Origin: Pseudomonas nabeulensis
GTDB lineage: Bacteria > Pseudomonadota > Gammaproteobacteria > Pseudomonadales > Pseudomonadaceae
Reading direction: 5' to 3'
Assembly: GCF_004682045.1 (NCBI RefSeq)
Contig: NZ_QUZT01000052.1
Location: forward strand, 1-49,659
Length of the DNA: 49,659 nucleotides
A program made the translations under genes and the position numbers. Shown here piece after piece: positions 23,846-32,089 of this stretch (position 1 is the first letter of the stretch; the number at the start of each line of letters is the position of its first letter). Below the pieces are notes generated by a model. That model did not search any database, was not told where the DNA came from, and saw only the letters and a program-made list of their open reading frames with translations.

Positions 23846-24694
23846 TCAGGCGATGGGCTGCCACGTGCCTGCCATATGTTCAATATCACCACTGCCCTTG
23901 AGCAGTAATTCGCCACTGGAACCGGCGGCGCTGGCCAGTAACCTGACTTCGCTGGGCAGCCGCACCGGCTTGCGAAACGCCACGGCAATTTCAATATTGG
24001 CGGCGGGCAGGTGTTCGCCCAACGCGGCAAGGGTGTGCGCCTTGTTCCACAGCCCATGGGCGATGGCCTGGGGGAAGCCAAACAGCTTGGCGGTGAGGGC
24101 GCTGAGGTGGATCGGGTTGTAGTCGCCGGAGACTCGCGCATACCGGCGACCGATATCGGCGGGGGCGTGCCAGCGGGTCAGTTCGCTGACGTGGGTGGGC
24201 GTGGGTTGCGCGTCATCCGTGGCTTCACCTGGCAGCTTCACGCCACGGCAGAGCATGCGGCTCTCTGCTTCCCAAAGCAGGCCGAGGGAATCTTCGGCCG
24301 TGGTCACCAAATCGAACGTCGCGCCCTTGGGGTGCGGCTTGAGGTTCTGCGCATGCACGCCAACGGTCAGCTCGCTCACACCACCGAGCGGGCGGTGGAT
24401 GCGAATGCGGTTGCTCAGGTGGATCAACCCCAGCAGCGGGAACGGGAAGGTTTTGTCGGTGAGCAACTGCATCTGCAAACCGAAGGCGAGGATATGGGGG
24501 TAGGTCGGCGGCAGGATCGGGCTGTCGGCAAACCCGCAGACCTTGCGATACGCCGCCACGGCCTCGGGGTTGATCGGCACCCGGCAGCGCAAGCCTTGTT
24601 CGGGCAAGGTGTCGCCGGTGATCTTGCGCTTGACTGCTGCGCGCCAATACAGCGGTAGCAACGACGGCGGTGTACCTAAGGTTTTCCATTCCAT
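23846..24694 (-). CDS. MaoC-like hotdog-fold (R)-specific enoyl hydratase/dehydratase
   Basis: A 282-residue double-hotdog protein. The C-terminal half has YARVSGDYNPIHLSALTAKLFGFPQAIAHGLW, the hydratase-2 motif with its catalytic Asp and His. The N-terminal half has the PINPEAVAAYRKVCGF start but lacks the motif, as in eukaryote-like FAS/HtdX proteins. ATG 24694 (MEWKTLGTPPSLLPLYWRAA) lies 2 bp after the fabG-like stop, so they are one operon. It probably hydrates or dehydrates acyl-CoA/ACP intermediates together with the neighbouring reductase and thiolase. Confidence 0.86.
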   Translation of the reverse strand: MEWKTLGTPPSLLPLYWRAAVKRKITGDTLPEQGLRCRVPINPEAVAAYRKVCGFADSPILPPTYPHILAFGLQMQLLTDKTFPFPLLGLIHLSNRIRIHRPLGGVSELTVGVHAQNLKPHPKGATFDLVTTAEDSLGLLWEAESRMLCRGVKLPGEATDDAQPTPTHVSELTRWHAPADIGRRYARVSGDYNPIHLSALTAKLFGFPQAIAHGLWNKAHTLAALGEHLPAANIEIAVAFRKPVRLPSEVRLLASAAGSSGELLLKGSGDIEHMAGTWQPIA

Positions 24695-24696
24695 GT

Positions 24697-26040
24697 TTAC
24701 GCTCCCAAAAGACTTTGCCCACACACCCGCAGGGCTTGTCCGCTGATTGCGCCGCTACCCGGTTGACCGAGCCAGGCCACGGCCTCGGCAACGTCTTGCG
24801 GCAAACCGCCCTGGCCCAGGGAACTCATGCGGCGCCCGGCCTCACGCAGGGCGAATGGAATATGCGCGGTCATCTGGGTTTCGATAAAACCGGGCGCGAC
24901 TGCGTTGATGCTGATGCCGCGCTCTTTGAGCAACGGTGCCCAGGCGTGTGCCAGGCCAATCAATCCGGCCTTGCTCGCCGCATAGTTGGTTTGCCCGCGG
25001 TTACCGGCAATGCCGCTGATGGACGCTAGCAGCACCACGCGAGCGTTGTCGTGCAGGGTGCCGCTGTCCAGCAGGGCTTTGGTCAGCACTTGCGGAGCGT
25101 TGAGGTTCACCGCGAGCACCGCGTCCCAGTATTCCGGGGTCATATTGGCCAGGGTTTTGTCGCGGGTAATGCCCGCGTTGTGCACCAGCACGTCGAGGCC
25201 ATCGGGCAGGTGTTCGATCAACTGGCTGGCGGCATCTTCGGCGCAGATATCCAGCACCACCGTGCGTGCACCCAGGCGTGCAGCGAGGGCTTCGAGGTCG
25301 GCCCTGGCTTGGGGCACGTCCAGCAGAATCACCTCGGCCCCGTCGCGGGCCAGGGTTTCGGCGATGGAGGCGCCAATGCCACGGGCGGCGCCGGTGACCA
25401 ACGCCTTGCGCCCGGCCAACGGGCGGGTCCAGTCCTCGACGGGCGTGGCGCAGGCCTCCAGGCGAATCACCTGGCCAGAGATGTAGGCGCTTTTTGGTGA
25501 GAGGAAGAAGCGCAATGCGCCTTCAAGCTGGTCTTCGGCGCCGTCGCCCACATAGAGCAATTGCAGCACGCCGCCGTTGCGCAGCTCCTTGGCCAGGGAG
25601 CGACTGAACCCTTCGAGGGCGCGTTGGGCACTGGCGGCGAATGGGTCGCTGAGACTTTCAGGCGCACGGCCGAGGATCACCAGGTGCGCGCTGTTATCCA
25701 GGTTTTTCAGCAGCGGTTGGAAGAACTCGCGCAGTTGCTTGAGCTGGTCGGTGTGCTGCAGGTCGCTGGCGTCGAACACCACGGCCTTGAGCTTGGGGCC
25801 GTGACCGGGAATCCACGTCGACGTTTCGCCGCCATAGCTGTAGGTCGCATCTGTCAGTTTGTGGGCAAACGCCTGCACCTTGACTACCAGCGCACCACCG
25901 CCCAGCAGCAGTGCGCCTTCCACCGGGCGCAGGCGCCCGGCTTGCCAGCGTTCCAGGCGTACCGGCGACGGCAGGCCAATGGCGGCGACCAGGCGATGGC
26001 CGAGGCTTGAGTTGGCGAAGTCGATATAACGGTCAGACAT
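24697..26040 (-). CDS. Long-form 3-oxoacyl-ACP/CoA reductase (FabG4-like)
   Basis: A 447-residue short-chain dehydrogenase with two Rossmann-type regions. Residues 1 to about 200 form a degenerate N-terminal domain; the active C-terminal domain starts at GRKALVTGAARGIGASIAET and has VHNAGITRDKTLANM and the YAASKAGLIGLAHAW catalytic motif. This is the high-molecular-weight FabG (FabG4) architecture, usually NADH dependent and acting on acyl-CoA. It overlaps nothing, has a 2-bp gap to the maoC-like gene, and is divergent from the thiolase. The three genes together resemble a fatty acyl or polyketide-like cycle. Confidence 0.88.
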   Translation of the reverse strand: MSDRYIDFANSSLGHRLVAAIGLPSPVRLERWQAGRLRPVEGALLLGGGALVVKVQAFAHKLTDATYSYGGETSTWIPGHGPKLKAVVFDASDLQHTDQLKQLREFFQPLLKNLDNSAHLVILGRAPESLSDPFAASAQRALEGFSRSLAKELRNGGVLQLLYVGDGAEDQLEGALRFFLSPKSAYISGQVIRLEACATPVEDWTRPLAGRKALVTGAARGIGASIAETLARDGAEVILLDVPQARADLEALAARLGARTVVLDICAEDAASQLIEHLPDGLDVLVHNAGITRDKTLANMTPEYWDAVLAVNLNAPQVLTKALLDSGTLHDNARVVLLASISGIAGNRGQTNYAASKAGLIGLAHAWAPLLKERGISINAVAPGFIETQMTAHIPFALREAGRRMSSLGQGGLPQDVAEAVAWLGQPGSGAISGQALRVCGQSLLGA

Positions 26041-26153
26041 GGAACGCTCTCCGAAGGCTGGGGTTCAAAGGGTTGACCACCCCGGGGCGGTAGTCGTTCG
26101 ATCAGCCTAGGCTAGGCTCACAGATTCAGCCCACAACAAACAGGGAGCATTCC

Positions 26154-27431
26154 ATGACTCAATTGCGCCGCGTAGCGATCATCGGCGGTAATCGCATTCC
26201 TTTTGCCCGCTCCAACGGCCCGTACGCCACGGCGAGCAACCAGGCAATGCTGACGGCGGCGCTCGAAGGCTTGATTGAACGCTATAACCTGCACGGCCTG
26301 CGCATCGGCGAGGTGGCTGCCGGTGCGGTGCTGAAACACTCCCGTGATTTCAACCTGACCCGTGAATGTGTGCTGGGCTCGCGCCTGTCGCCGCAGACCC
26401 CGGCCTATGACATTCAGCAGGCCTGCGGCACCGGGCTTGAAGCGGCGTTGCTGGTGGCCAACAAGATTGCCCTGGGCCAGATCGAGTGCGGGATCGCCGG
26501 CGGCGTGGACACCACGTCGGACGCGCCCATCGGTGTGAATGAAGGGCTGCGCAAGATCCTGCTGCACGCCAACCGCAGCAAATCCATGGCGGACAAGTTG
26601 AAAGTGCTGCTGCAACTTCGGCCCCATCACCTCAAGCCGGAACTGCCGCGCAACGGCGAGCCCCGCACCGGATTATCCATGGGCCAGCACTGCGAGTTGA
26701 TGGCGCAGACCTGGCAGATCCCCCGCGCCGAGCAGGATCAGCTGGCGCTGGAGAGTCACCAGAAAATGGCCGCCGCCTACACCGAAGGCTGGCACAACGA
26801 TTTGCTCACGCCGTTCCTGGGCCTGACCCGCGACAACAACCTGCGCCCGGACCTGACCCTGGAAAAACTCGCCGCGCTCAAGCCTGCGTTCGAACGCAGC
26901 GAAAAAGGCACGCTCACCGCCGGTAACTCCACGCCGCTCACTGACGGTGCGTCGTTAGTGTTGCTGGGCAGTGAGGCGTGGGCCCAAGAACGTGGCTTGC
27001 CCATCCTGGCCTATCTACGTGATGGCGAAGCGGCGGCGGTGGATTTCGTCAACGGTGCCGAAGGCCTGCTGATGGCGCCGGTGTACGCCGTGCCGCGTTT
27101 GTTGGCGAGGAATGGTCTGACACTGCAAGACTTCGATTACTACGAGATCCACGAAGCCTTCGCTGCCCAAGTGTTGTGCACGCTCAAGGCCTGGGAGGAT
27201 GCGGATTACTGCAAGACGCGCCTGGGTCTGGATGCGCCATTGGGGTCCATCGACCGCGCTCGGCTGAATGTGAAGGGCAGCTCACTGGCGGCCGGGCACC
27301 CGTTCGCCGCCACCGGCGGGCGCATCGTCGCCAACCTGGCCAAGTTGCTGGAGGCGGCGGGCAAGGGCCGGGGGCTTATTTCCATCTGTGCGGCGGGCGG
27401 GCAGGGGGTGACGGCGATCATTGAACGCTGA
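26154..27431 (+). CDS. Acetyl-CoA C-acyltransferase (thiolase, FadI-like)
   Basis: A 425-residue thiolase. The acylated Cys lies in YDIQQACGTGLEAALLVANKIA, near residue 93; the catalytic GHP motif is SSLAAGHPFAATGGR, and the last Cys lies in ISICAAGGQGVTAI. NSTPLTDGASLVLLG is also standard. It is of the longer FadI type rather than the PhaA type. The promoter region is shared with the divergent FabG4-like gene. A function in acyl-CoA chain cleavage or elongation is likely; substrate length is unknown. Confidence 0.93.
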   Translation: MTQLRRVAIIGGNRIPFARSNGPYATASNQAMLTAALEGLIERYNLHGLRIGEVAAGAVLKHSRDFNLTRECVLGSRLSPQTPAYDIQQACGTGLEAALLVANKIALGQIECGIAGGVDTTSDAPIGVNEGLRKILLHANRSKSMADKLKVLLQLRPHHLKPELPRNGEPRTGLSMGQHCELMAQTWQIPRAEQDQLALESHQKMAAAYTEGWHNDLLTPFLGLTRDNNLRPDLTLEKLAALKPAFERSEKGTLTAGNSTPLTDGASLVLLGSEAWAQERGLPILAYLRDGEAAAVDFVNGAEGLLMAPVYAVPRLLARNGLTLQDFDYYEIHEAFAAQVLCTLKAWEDADYCKTRLGLDAPLGSIDRARLNVKGSSLAAGHPFAATGGRIVANLAKLLEAAGKGRGLISICAAGGQGVTAIIER

Positions 27432-27555
27432 AACTGGCATATTGGATGCATTCTTAAGCGATCAACGGTCGGTAGCCCCTCCCACCGGCGAGCCGATTGC
27501 CGTATAACGAGTGCCATACGCGTATTTGGTAATAAAGGACCCACAATAAAAGCTG

Positions 27556-28455
27556 ATGAAGACTCCTAAACGCATTGAACCCCTGATCGAAGACGGTCTG
27601 GTCGACGAAGTGCTGCGCCCTCTCATGAGTGGTAAAGAAGCAGCTGTTTATGTGGTGCGCTGCGGCAATGAATTGCGTTGCGCCAAGGTTTACAAGGAGG
27701 CGAACAAACGAAGTTTTCGTCAGGCGTCCGAATACCAGGAAGGCCGTAAGGTCCGTAACAGCCGTCAGGCCCGTGCCATGGCCAAGGGCTCCAAGTTCGG
27801 TAAGAAAGAAACCGAAGATGCCTGGCAAAACGCCGAAGTGGCGGCGTTGTTCCGCCTGGCCGGTGCGGGCGTACGCGTGCCCCAGCCGTTCGACTTCCTC
27901 GAAGGCGTGCTGCTGATGGAACTGGTGGCCGACGAGTACGGCGATGCCGCACCGCGCCTGAACGACGTGGTGCTGGAGCCTGATCAAGCACGTGAATACC
28001 ACGCCTTCCTGATCTCCCAGATCGTGCTGATGCTGTGTACCGGCCTGGTGCACGGCGACTTGTCCGAGTTCAACGTACTGCTCACGCCAACCGGCCCGGT
28101 GATCATCGACCTGCCCCAGGCGGTGGATGCGGCGGGCAACAACCACGCGTTTAACATGCTGGAGCGGGACGTGGGCAACATGGCTTCCTACTTCGGACGC
28201 TTTGCCCCGGAGTTGAAGAAGACGAAGTACGCCAAGGAAATGTGGGCGCTTTACGAAGCCGGCACCTTGCACCCGGCCAGCGTGTTGACCGGTGAGTTCG
28301 ATGAGCCGGAAGAGCTGGCGGATGTGGGCGGCGTGATCCGCGAGATTGAAGCGGCGCGGCTGGATGAAGAACGTCGCCAGGCGATTCGGGCAGCGGATGA
28401 TGCGCCACAAAGCAAAGTCCCGGACGAGCCACCGCCACCGCCGTGGATGCAGTGA
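27556..28455 (+). CDS. RIO family serine protein kinase
   Basis: A 299-residue RIO1-type atypical kinase. SGKEAAVYVV (25-34) is the nucleotide loop, with Lys in RCAKVYK; the catalytic loop is VHGDLSEFNVLL with Asp168 and Asn173, and the metal-binding Asp185 lies in VIIDLPQAVD. The RSFRQASEYQEGR segment is the RIO flexible loop. It ends in a Pro-rich tail. RIO kinases act in ribosome maturation in archaea and eukaryotes; the bacterial role is poorly known. It stands alone between the thiolase and a REP doublet. No strong ribosome site is visible. Confidence 0.9.
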   Translation: MKTPKRIEPLIEDGLVDEVLRPLMSGKEAAVYVVRCGNELRCAKVYKEANKRSFRQASEYQEGRKVRNSRQARAMAKGSKFGKKETEDAWQNAEVAALFRLAGAGVRVPQPFDFLEGVLLMELVADEYGDAAPRLNDVVLEPDQAREYHAFLISQIVLMLCTGLVHGDLSEFNVLLTPTGPVIIDLPQAVDAAGNNHAFNMLERDVGNMASYFGRFAPELKKTKYAKEMWALYEAGTLHPASVLTGEFDEPEELADVGGVIREIEAARLDEERRQAIRAADDAPQSKVPDEPPPPPWMQ

Positions 28456-28496
28456 TCTTCAGGCCAACTCAGACCTAAAGAGTCAGTGGAGATCAA

Positions 28497-28590
28497 AATG
28501 TGGGAGGGGGCTTGCCCCCGATTGCAGTGGGTCAGTTGGAGATGAAGTAACTGAACCACCGCTATCGGGGGCAAGCCCCCTCCCACATTT
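28497..28590. repeat. REP doublet (REPIN-like), GGGGGCTTGCCCCC type
   Basis: Arms start AATGTGGGAGGGGGCTTGCC and end with the complement, around about 40 bp. It lies between the RIO kinase gene and cueR. Confidence 0.92.
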
Positions 28591-28618
28591 GGTTTTGCAT
28601 GTATTCAGATAGATTCCA

Positions 28619-29020
28619 TCAGGCGCAGCAAACGCCCGACGCCAACTCCTTGAGAATCGGGCAATCCGGCCGATCATCCCCCTGGCAGTGCTCCACCAGA
28701 TCCTGCAACGTATCGCGCAACTGCCCCAGCTCGAGGATTTTCTGGTTCAGTTCCTCGATATGCTGGCGCGCCAAGGCCTTCACATCGGCGCTGGCCCGTT
28801 GCCGGTCTTGCCACAAGGTCAGCAGCTTGCCGACTTCTTCCAATGAAAAGCCCAAATCCCGTGAGCGTTTGATAAAGGCCAGAGTGTGCAAGTCATCCTG
28901 ACCGTACACGCGGTAACCACTGTCGGTACGGTGTGCAGCCTTGAGCAAACCGATGGATTCGTAGTAGCGAATCATCTTGGCGCTCAGCCCGCTGTGGCGG
29001 GCGGCTTGGCCGATATTCAT
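28619..29020 (-). CDS. cueR: Copper-responsive MerR regulator CueR
   Basis: A 133-residue activator that senses Cu(I) and turns on copper export. The MerR helix-turn-helix spans about 1-70 (MNIGQAARHSGLSAKMIRYY, RTDSGYRVYG). The metal site is HCQGDDRPDCPIL with Cys112 and Cys120, the same numbering as in E. coli CueR, and a CC pair lies near the C-terminus. Its ATG overlaps the copA stop by 4 bp, so it is transcribed with copA and creates a feedback loop. Two matching promoters are present upstream of copA and copZ. Confidence 0.95.
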   Translation of the reverse strand: MNIGQAARHSGLSAKMIRYYESIGLLKAAHRTDSGYRVYGQDDLHTLAFIKRSRDLGFSLEEVGKLLTLWQDRQRASADVKALARQHIEELNQKILELGQLRDTLQDLVEHCQGDDRPDCPILKELASGVCCA

Positions 29021-31218
29021 GGGCGTTGATCCTCCAAATCCTTGGGTTTCCAGGTCTTCAACAACAATGCATTGCTCACCACGCTGACGCTGGACAAGGC
29101 CATTGCCGCGCCCGCCAGTACCGGGTTGAGCAGGCCGAAGGCAGCCAGGGGGATGCCGATCAAGTTATACACAAAGGCCCAGAACAGGTTCTGGCGGATT
29201 TTTGCGTAGGTCTTGCGGCTGATCTCCAGGGCGGCCGGGACCAGGCGTGGGTCGCCGCGCATCAGGGTGATGCCGGCGGCGTGCATGGCCACGTCGGTGC
29301 CACCGCCCATGGCGATGCCGATATCGGCGGCCGCCAGAGCCGGGGCGTCGTTGATGCCGTCGCCGACCATGGCCACTATCCCGGTTTTTTTCAAGTCGGC
29401 GACCGTGGCGGCTTTGTCGGCAGGCAAGACTTCGGCGTGCACATCGTCGATGCCCAATGCTTCGGCCACCACGCGGGCGCTGCCGCGATTGTCGCCGGTG
29501 AGCAGGTGGCTGCTGATGTGCTGGGCCTTGAGTTGCTCAACCGCTTCCAGCGCGCCGGGCTTGAGGGTGTCACCAAACGCGAACAGCCCCAACACACGGG
29601 GTTGTGCGCCTTGTTCGATCAGCCAGGACAAGGTGCGGCCTTCGGCTTCCCAGGCGTTGGCGGATTCGGCCAGGTCGCCAGGGTTCAAGCGGCTTTCCTC
29701 CAGCAGGCGGCGGTTGCCCAGGGCCAGTTGCCGACCGTCCAGGGTGCCGGCGATACCACGCCCCGTCAGGGATTGGCTGGCGCTGACATCGGCCACGCTC
29801 AGTCCCTGTTCTTCGCACGCATCCAAAACCGCCTTGGCCAGCGGGTGTTCACTGCCGCGTTGCAACGCACCGGCCTGTTGCAACAGCAAGGCGTCGTTGC
29901 CATCCACCGCGACTTGATGGGCGATCTTCGGCGCGCCGGAGGTGAGGGTGCCGGTCTTGTCGAAGACCACGGCGCTCACTTCATGGGCGCGCTCCAGGGC
30001 TTCGGCGTCCTTGATCAGGATGCCGTAGCGAGCGGCAACGCCGGTGCCGGCCATGATCGCGGTCGGCGTGGCCAGGCCCAGGGCGCAGGGGCAGGCGATC
30101 ACCAATACGGCAACGGCGTTGATGATTGCGGTCTCAAGCGACGCGCCGTACAGCCACCAGCCCACCAGGGTGATCAGCGCCAGTACCAGAACCGCCGGAA
30201 CGAACACCTGGCTGACTTTATCCACCAGCTTCTGGATCGGCGCCTTGGCGGCCTGCGCGTCTTCCACCAGGCGGATGATCCGCGCCAGTACGCTTTCGGC
30301 GCCCAGGGCGAGCGTGCGTACCAGCAAGCGGCCCTCGCCATTGATGGCACCGCCGGTGACCTTGTCCCCTGGTTGTTTCGGCACCGGCAGGCTTTCCCCG
30401 CTGATCAAGGCTTCGTCGGCATGGCTTTGGCCGTCCACCACTTCACCGTCCACCGGGAAGCGCTCGCCGGGCTTGACCATGACCAGGTCACCCAGCTTCA
30501 ACGCAGTGATCGCGACCTCTTCTTCGCGGCCTTCGATGACTCGAATCGCCCGCTCCGGCCTTAGTGCTTCAAGGGCACGAATGGCACTGGCCGTCTGGCG
30601 CTTGGCGCGGCTTTCCAGGTATTTGCCCAGCAGCACCAAGGCGATCACCACCGCCGAGGCTTCGAAGTAAAGATGCGGCATGCTGCCGGCGGGCGCGGTC
30701 AGCCATTCATAAATACTCAGGCCATAGCCCGCGCTGGTGCCGATGGCGACCAGCAGGTCCATATTGCCCGCCCCGGCGCGCACGGCTTTCCAGGCGGCTA
30801 TATAGAAGCGGGCACCGAAGATGAATTGCACGGGGGTCGCCAGGGCGAATTGCACCCAGGCCGGTAGCATCCAGTGCAGGCCGAAGGGTTCCACCAGCAT
30901 GGGCAGCACCAACGGCAGCGCCAGCACGATTGCCAGCAATAAAGCCCAGCGCTCGCGGTGCAGGCGCTGGGCTTGGTTGGCATCGGTGGCGGTTTCGCTT
31001 TGGGGCAGGCTGGCGGTGTAGCCCGCCTTGTCGACGGCGGCGATCAGCACGCCGGGGTCCATCCGGCCCAGCACTTCGACATGGGCGCGTTCGTTGGCCA
31101 AGTTGACGCTGACGCTTTGCACCCCCGGCACCTTGCCCAGCGCGCGTTCGACGCGGCCGGCACAGCTGGCGCAGGTCATGCCGCTGATGGGCAGGTCAAA
31201 GGTGGTCGATCCATTCAT
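29017..31218 (-). CDS. copA: Cu(I)-exporting P1B-type ATPase
   Basis: A 733-residue inner-membrane pump that exports cytoplasmic Cu(I). A single N-terminal heavy-metal domain carries GMTCASC with Cys16 and Cys19. The core has the membrane CPC motif (VIACPCALGLATPT), the phosphorylated Asp in VFDKTGTLTSG, the HP locus SEHPLAKAV and VGDGINDAPALAAADIG. YNLIGIPLAA and MALSSVSVVSNALLL in the last helices are CopA signatures. It has one, not two, N-terminal metal domains. Preceded by a CueR-type promoter and followed, with a 4-bp overlap, by cueR. Confidence 0.96.
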   Translation of the reverse strand: MNGSTTFDLPISGMTCASCAGRVERALGKVPGVQSVSVNLANERAHVEVLGRMDPGVLIAAVDKAGYTASLPQSETATDANQAQRLHRERWALLLAIVLALPLVLPMLVEPFGLHWMLPAWVQFALATPVQFIFGARFYIAAWKAVRAGAGNMDLLVAIGTSAGYGLSIYEWLTAPAGSMPHLYFEASAVVIALVLLGKYLESRAKRQTASAIRALEALRPERAIRVIEGREEEVAITALKLGDLVMVKPGERFPVDGEVVDGQSHADEALISGESLPVPKQPGDKVTGGAINGEGRLLVRTLALGAESVLARIIRLVEDAQAAKAPIQKLVDKVSQVFVPAVLVLALITLVGWWLYGASLETAIINAVAVLVIACPCALGLATPTAIMAGTGVAARYGILIKDAEALERAHEVSAVVFDKTGTLTSGAPKIAHQVAVDGNDALLLQQAGALQRGSEHPLAKAVLDACEEQGLSVADVSASQSLTGRGIAGTLDGRQLALGNRRLLEESRLNPGDLAESANAWEAEGRTLSWLIEQGAQPRVLGLFAFGDTLKPGALEAVEQLKAQHISSHLLTGDNRGSARVVAEALGIDDVHAEVLPADKAATVADLKKTGIVAMVGDGINDAPALAAADIGIAMGGGTDVAMHAAGITLMRGDPRLVPAALEISRKTYAKIRQNLFWAFVYNLIGIPLAAFGLLNPVLAGAAMALSSVSVVSNALLLKTWKPKDLEDQRP

Positions 31219-31239
31219 GGGGCAGTCCTCCAGAAGACG

Positions 31240-31279
31240 TTGCCCCTAGGATCAACCTTGACCTGTGGGGAAGGTCAAG
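31240..31279 (-). promoter_or_regulatory. CueR-type promoter/operator of copA
   Basis: On the minus strand a TTGACC -35 element opens the dyad CTTGACC-N9-GGTCAAG (31257-31279), placed in a long 19-20 bp spacer before a weak -10 element. The unusually long spacer with internal dyad is the hallmark of MerR-family activated promoters. Confidence 0.8.
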
Positions 31280-31284
31280 CGCCT

Positions 31285-31665
31285 TTAATATTCCAGCGCG
31301 GCGGCCTTGAGGTACATGCCGTCCGGTCCTTGGGCAATGCGCAACTTGCGCACATCCCCGGCCTTGAGCGTGATGTTCTGCGCCGGAGGCGCCAGCATGC
31401 CCGGCAAGCAACCAGGGGATTGGCCCGGCAGCAGTTTCAGGCGCAAGGACAGGTTGCCCGCCGGCAAATTGAACGAAGTGGCTTGTTCCTGGAACAGCCG
31501 GCCCGCCAACTGGTCATTGAGGTACAGGCCGATTTCGCAGTTGGTGGGGACTTCCAGGCGTTCGCGGGAAATGATCAGCACCGCGTAGTCTTCCGCCGCG
31601 CTGACGACAGGCGCAGCGGCAGACAAACTCATCAGGCCCGCAAGGGCAAAAATCGACCAGCGCAT
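31285..31665 (-). CDS. Secreted protein of unknown function in the copper locus
   Basis: A 126-residue protein with a signal peptide (MRWSIFALAGLMSLSAAAPVVSA), so probably periplasmic. The mature part has two Cys (in PTNCEIGLY and SPGCLPGML) and reads like a small beta-rich domain. It has no Met-rich or His-rich copper motif that I recognise. The gene lies between copA and copZ; its stop is 6 bp from the copA CueR operator, and its own start is 87 bp from the copZ CueR box. Position suggests a copper link, but no family was recognised. ATG 31665 is chosen because it starts the signal peptide. Confidence 0.75.
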   Translation of the reverse strand: MRWSIFALAGLMSLSAAAPVVSAAEDYAVLIISRERLEVPTNCEIGLYLNDQLAGRLFQEQATSFNLPAGNLSLRLKLLPGQSPGCLPGMLAPPAQNITLKAGDVRKLRIAQGPDGMYLKAAALEY

Positions 31666-31751
31666 GGCGAATGCTCCATGGTTCGTATCCAAGATGGGTG
31701 AAGCTTGGCCGACCCGGCCTGCGAATACCAGCCCGGCCGAAGATGACAGAA

Positions 31752-31783
31752 CTTGACCTTGCCATCGTGGCAAGGTCGACAGT
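31752..31783 (+). promoter_or_regulatory. CueR-type promoter/operator of copZ
   Basis: TTGACC (31753-31758), a 19-bp spacer containing the perfect dyad CCTTGCC-ATCGT-GGCAAGG (31757-31775), and a GACAGT -10 (31778-31783). This is a textbook CueR-regulated promoter, 30 bp upstream of copZ. Confidence 0.9.
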
Positions 31784-31812
31784 GCACCCAACCTCATCAA
31801 AGGAGTCATGTC

Positions 31813-32004
31813 ATGCAAGTATTCAACGTTGAAGGAATGACCTGCGGCCACTGTGTTCGGGCCGTGACCCAGGCAGTGCAGAGCCAGGACCCGGCAGCCG
31901 AAGTGAAGGTTGACCTGGCGGCCAAGCAAGTCAGCGTGCAAAGCCAGCTGAGCGCCGAAGTGATTGCCGGGCTTATTCGCGAAGAAGGCTACACCGTCGT
32001 CTGA
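31813..32004 (+). CDS. copZ: Copper chaperone CopZ (heavy-metal-associated domain)
   Basis: A 63-residue cytosolic Cu(I) chaperone, a single HMA domain: MQVFNVEGMTCGHCVRAVTQ, with copper ligands Cys11 and Cys14. The start at 31813 has AAAGGAG upstream; other ATGs nearby are out of frame or would add non-homologous residues. It is driven by its own CueR-type promoter. It probably hands copper to CopA, whose gene lies on the opposite strand 0.6 kb away. Confidence 0.93.
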   Translation: MQVFNVEGMTCGHCVRAVTQAVQSQDPAAEVKVDLAAKQVSVQSQLSAEVIAGLIREEGYTVV

Positions 32005-32012
32005 TTTTTAAT

Positions 32013-32028
32013 AGTTAGCGAGCTAACT
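32013..32028. promoter_or_regulatory. Palindromic operator upstream of the Bcr/CflA efflux gene
   Basis: AGTTAGC-GA-GCTAACT is a perfect 7-bp inverted repeat, of the kind bound by MarR-type regulators. It is about 62 bp upstream of the efflux gene start and just after the copZ stop. No MarR gene is adjacent, so the regulator would be encoded elsewhere. Confidence 0.55.
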
Positions 32029-32037
32029 TAATGTTCA

Positions 32038-32088
32038 AGGCACCCAAGCGCGGCTAGACTGTCGGGCTGCTGTCCTACTTGGGTGCCT
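32038..32088 (+). promoter_or_regulatory. Long inverted repeat abutting the efflux start codon
   Basis: AGGCACCCAAG (32038-32048) and CTTGGGTGCCT (32078-32088) are perfect 11-bp arms, and the second arm ends one base before the ATG at 32090. In RNA the hairpin would cover the only region where a ribosome site could lie, so translation control is possible; it may instead be a paired DNA operator. Confidence 0.6.
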
Positions 32089-32089
32089 G

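Noticed and set aside
29026..30564. 512-codon open frame antisense to copA
   Set aside because: Low-complexity His/Gln/Gly-rich translation typical of antisense frames; copA is intact on the other strand.
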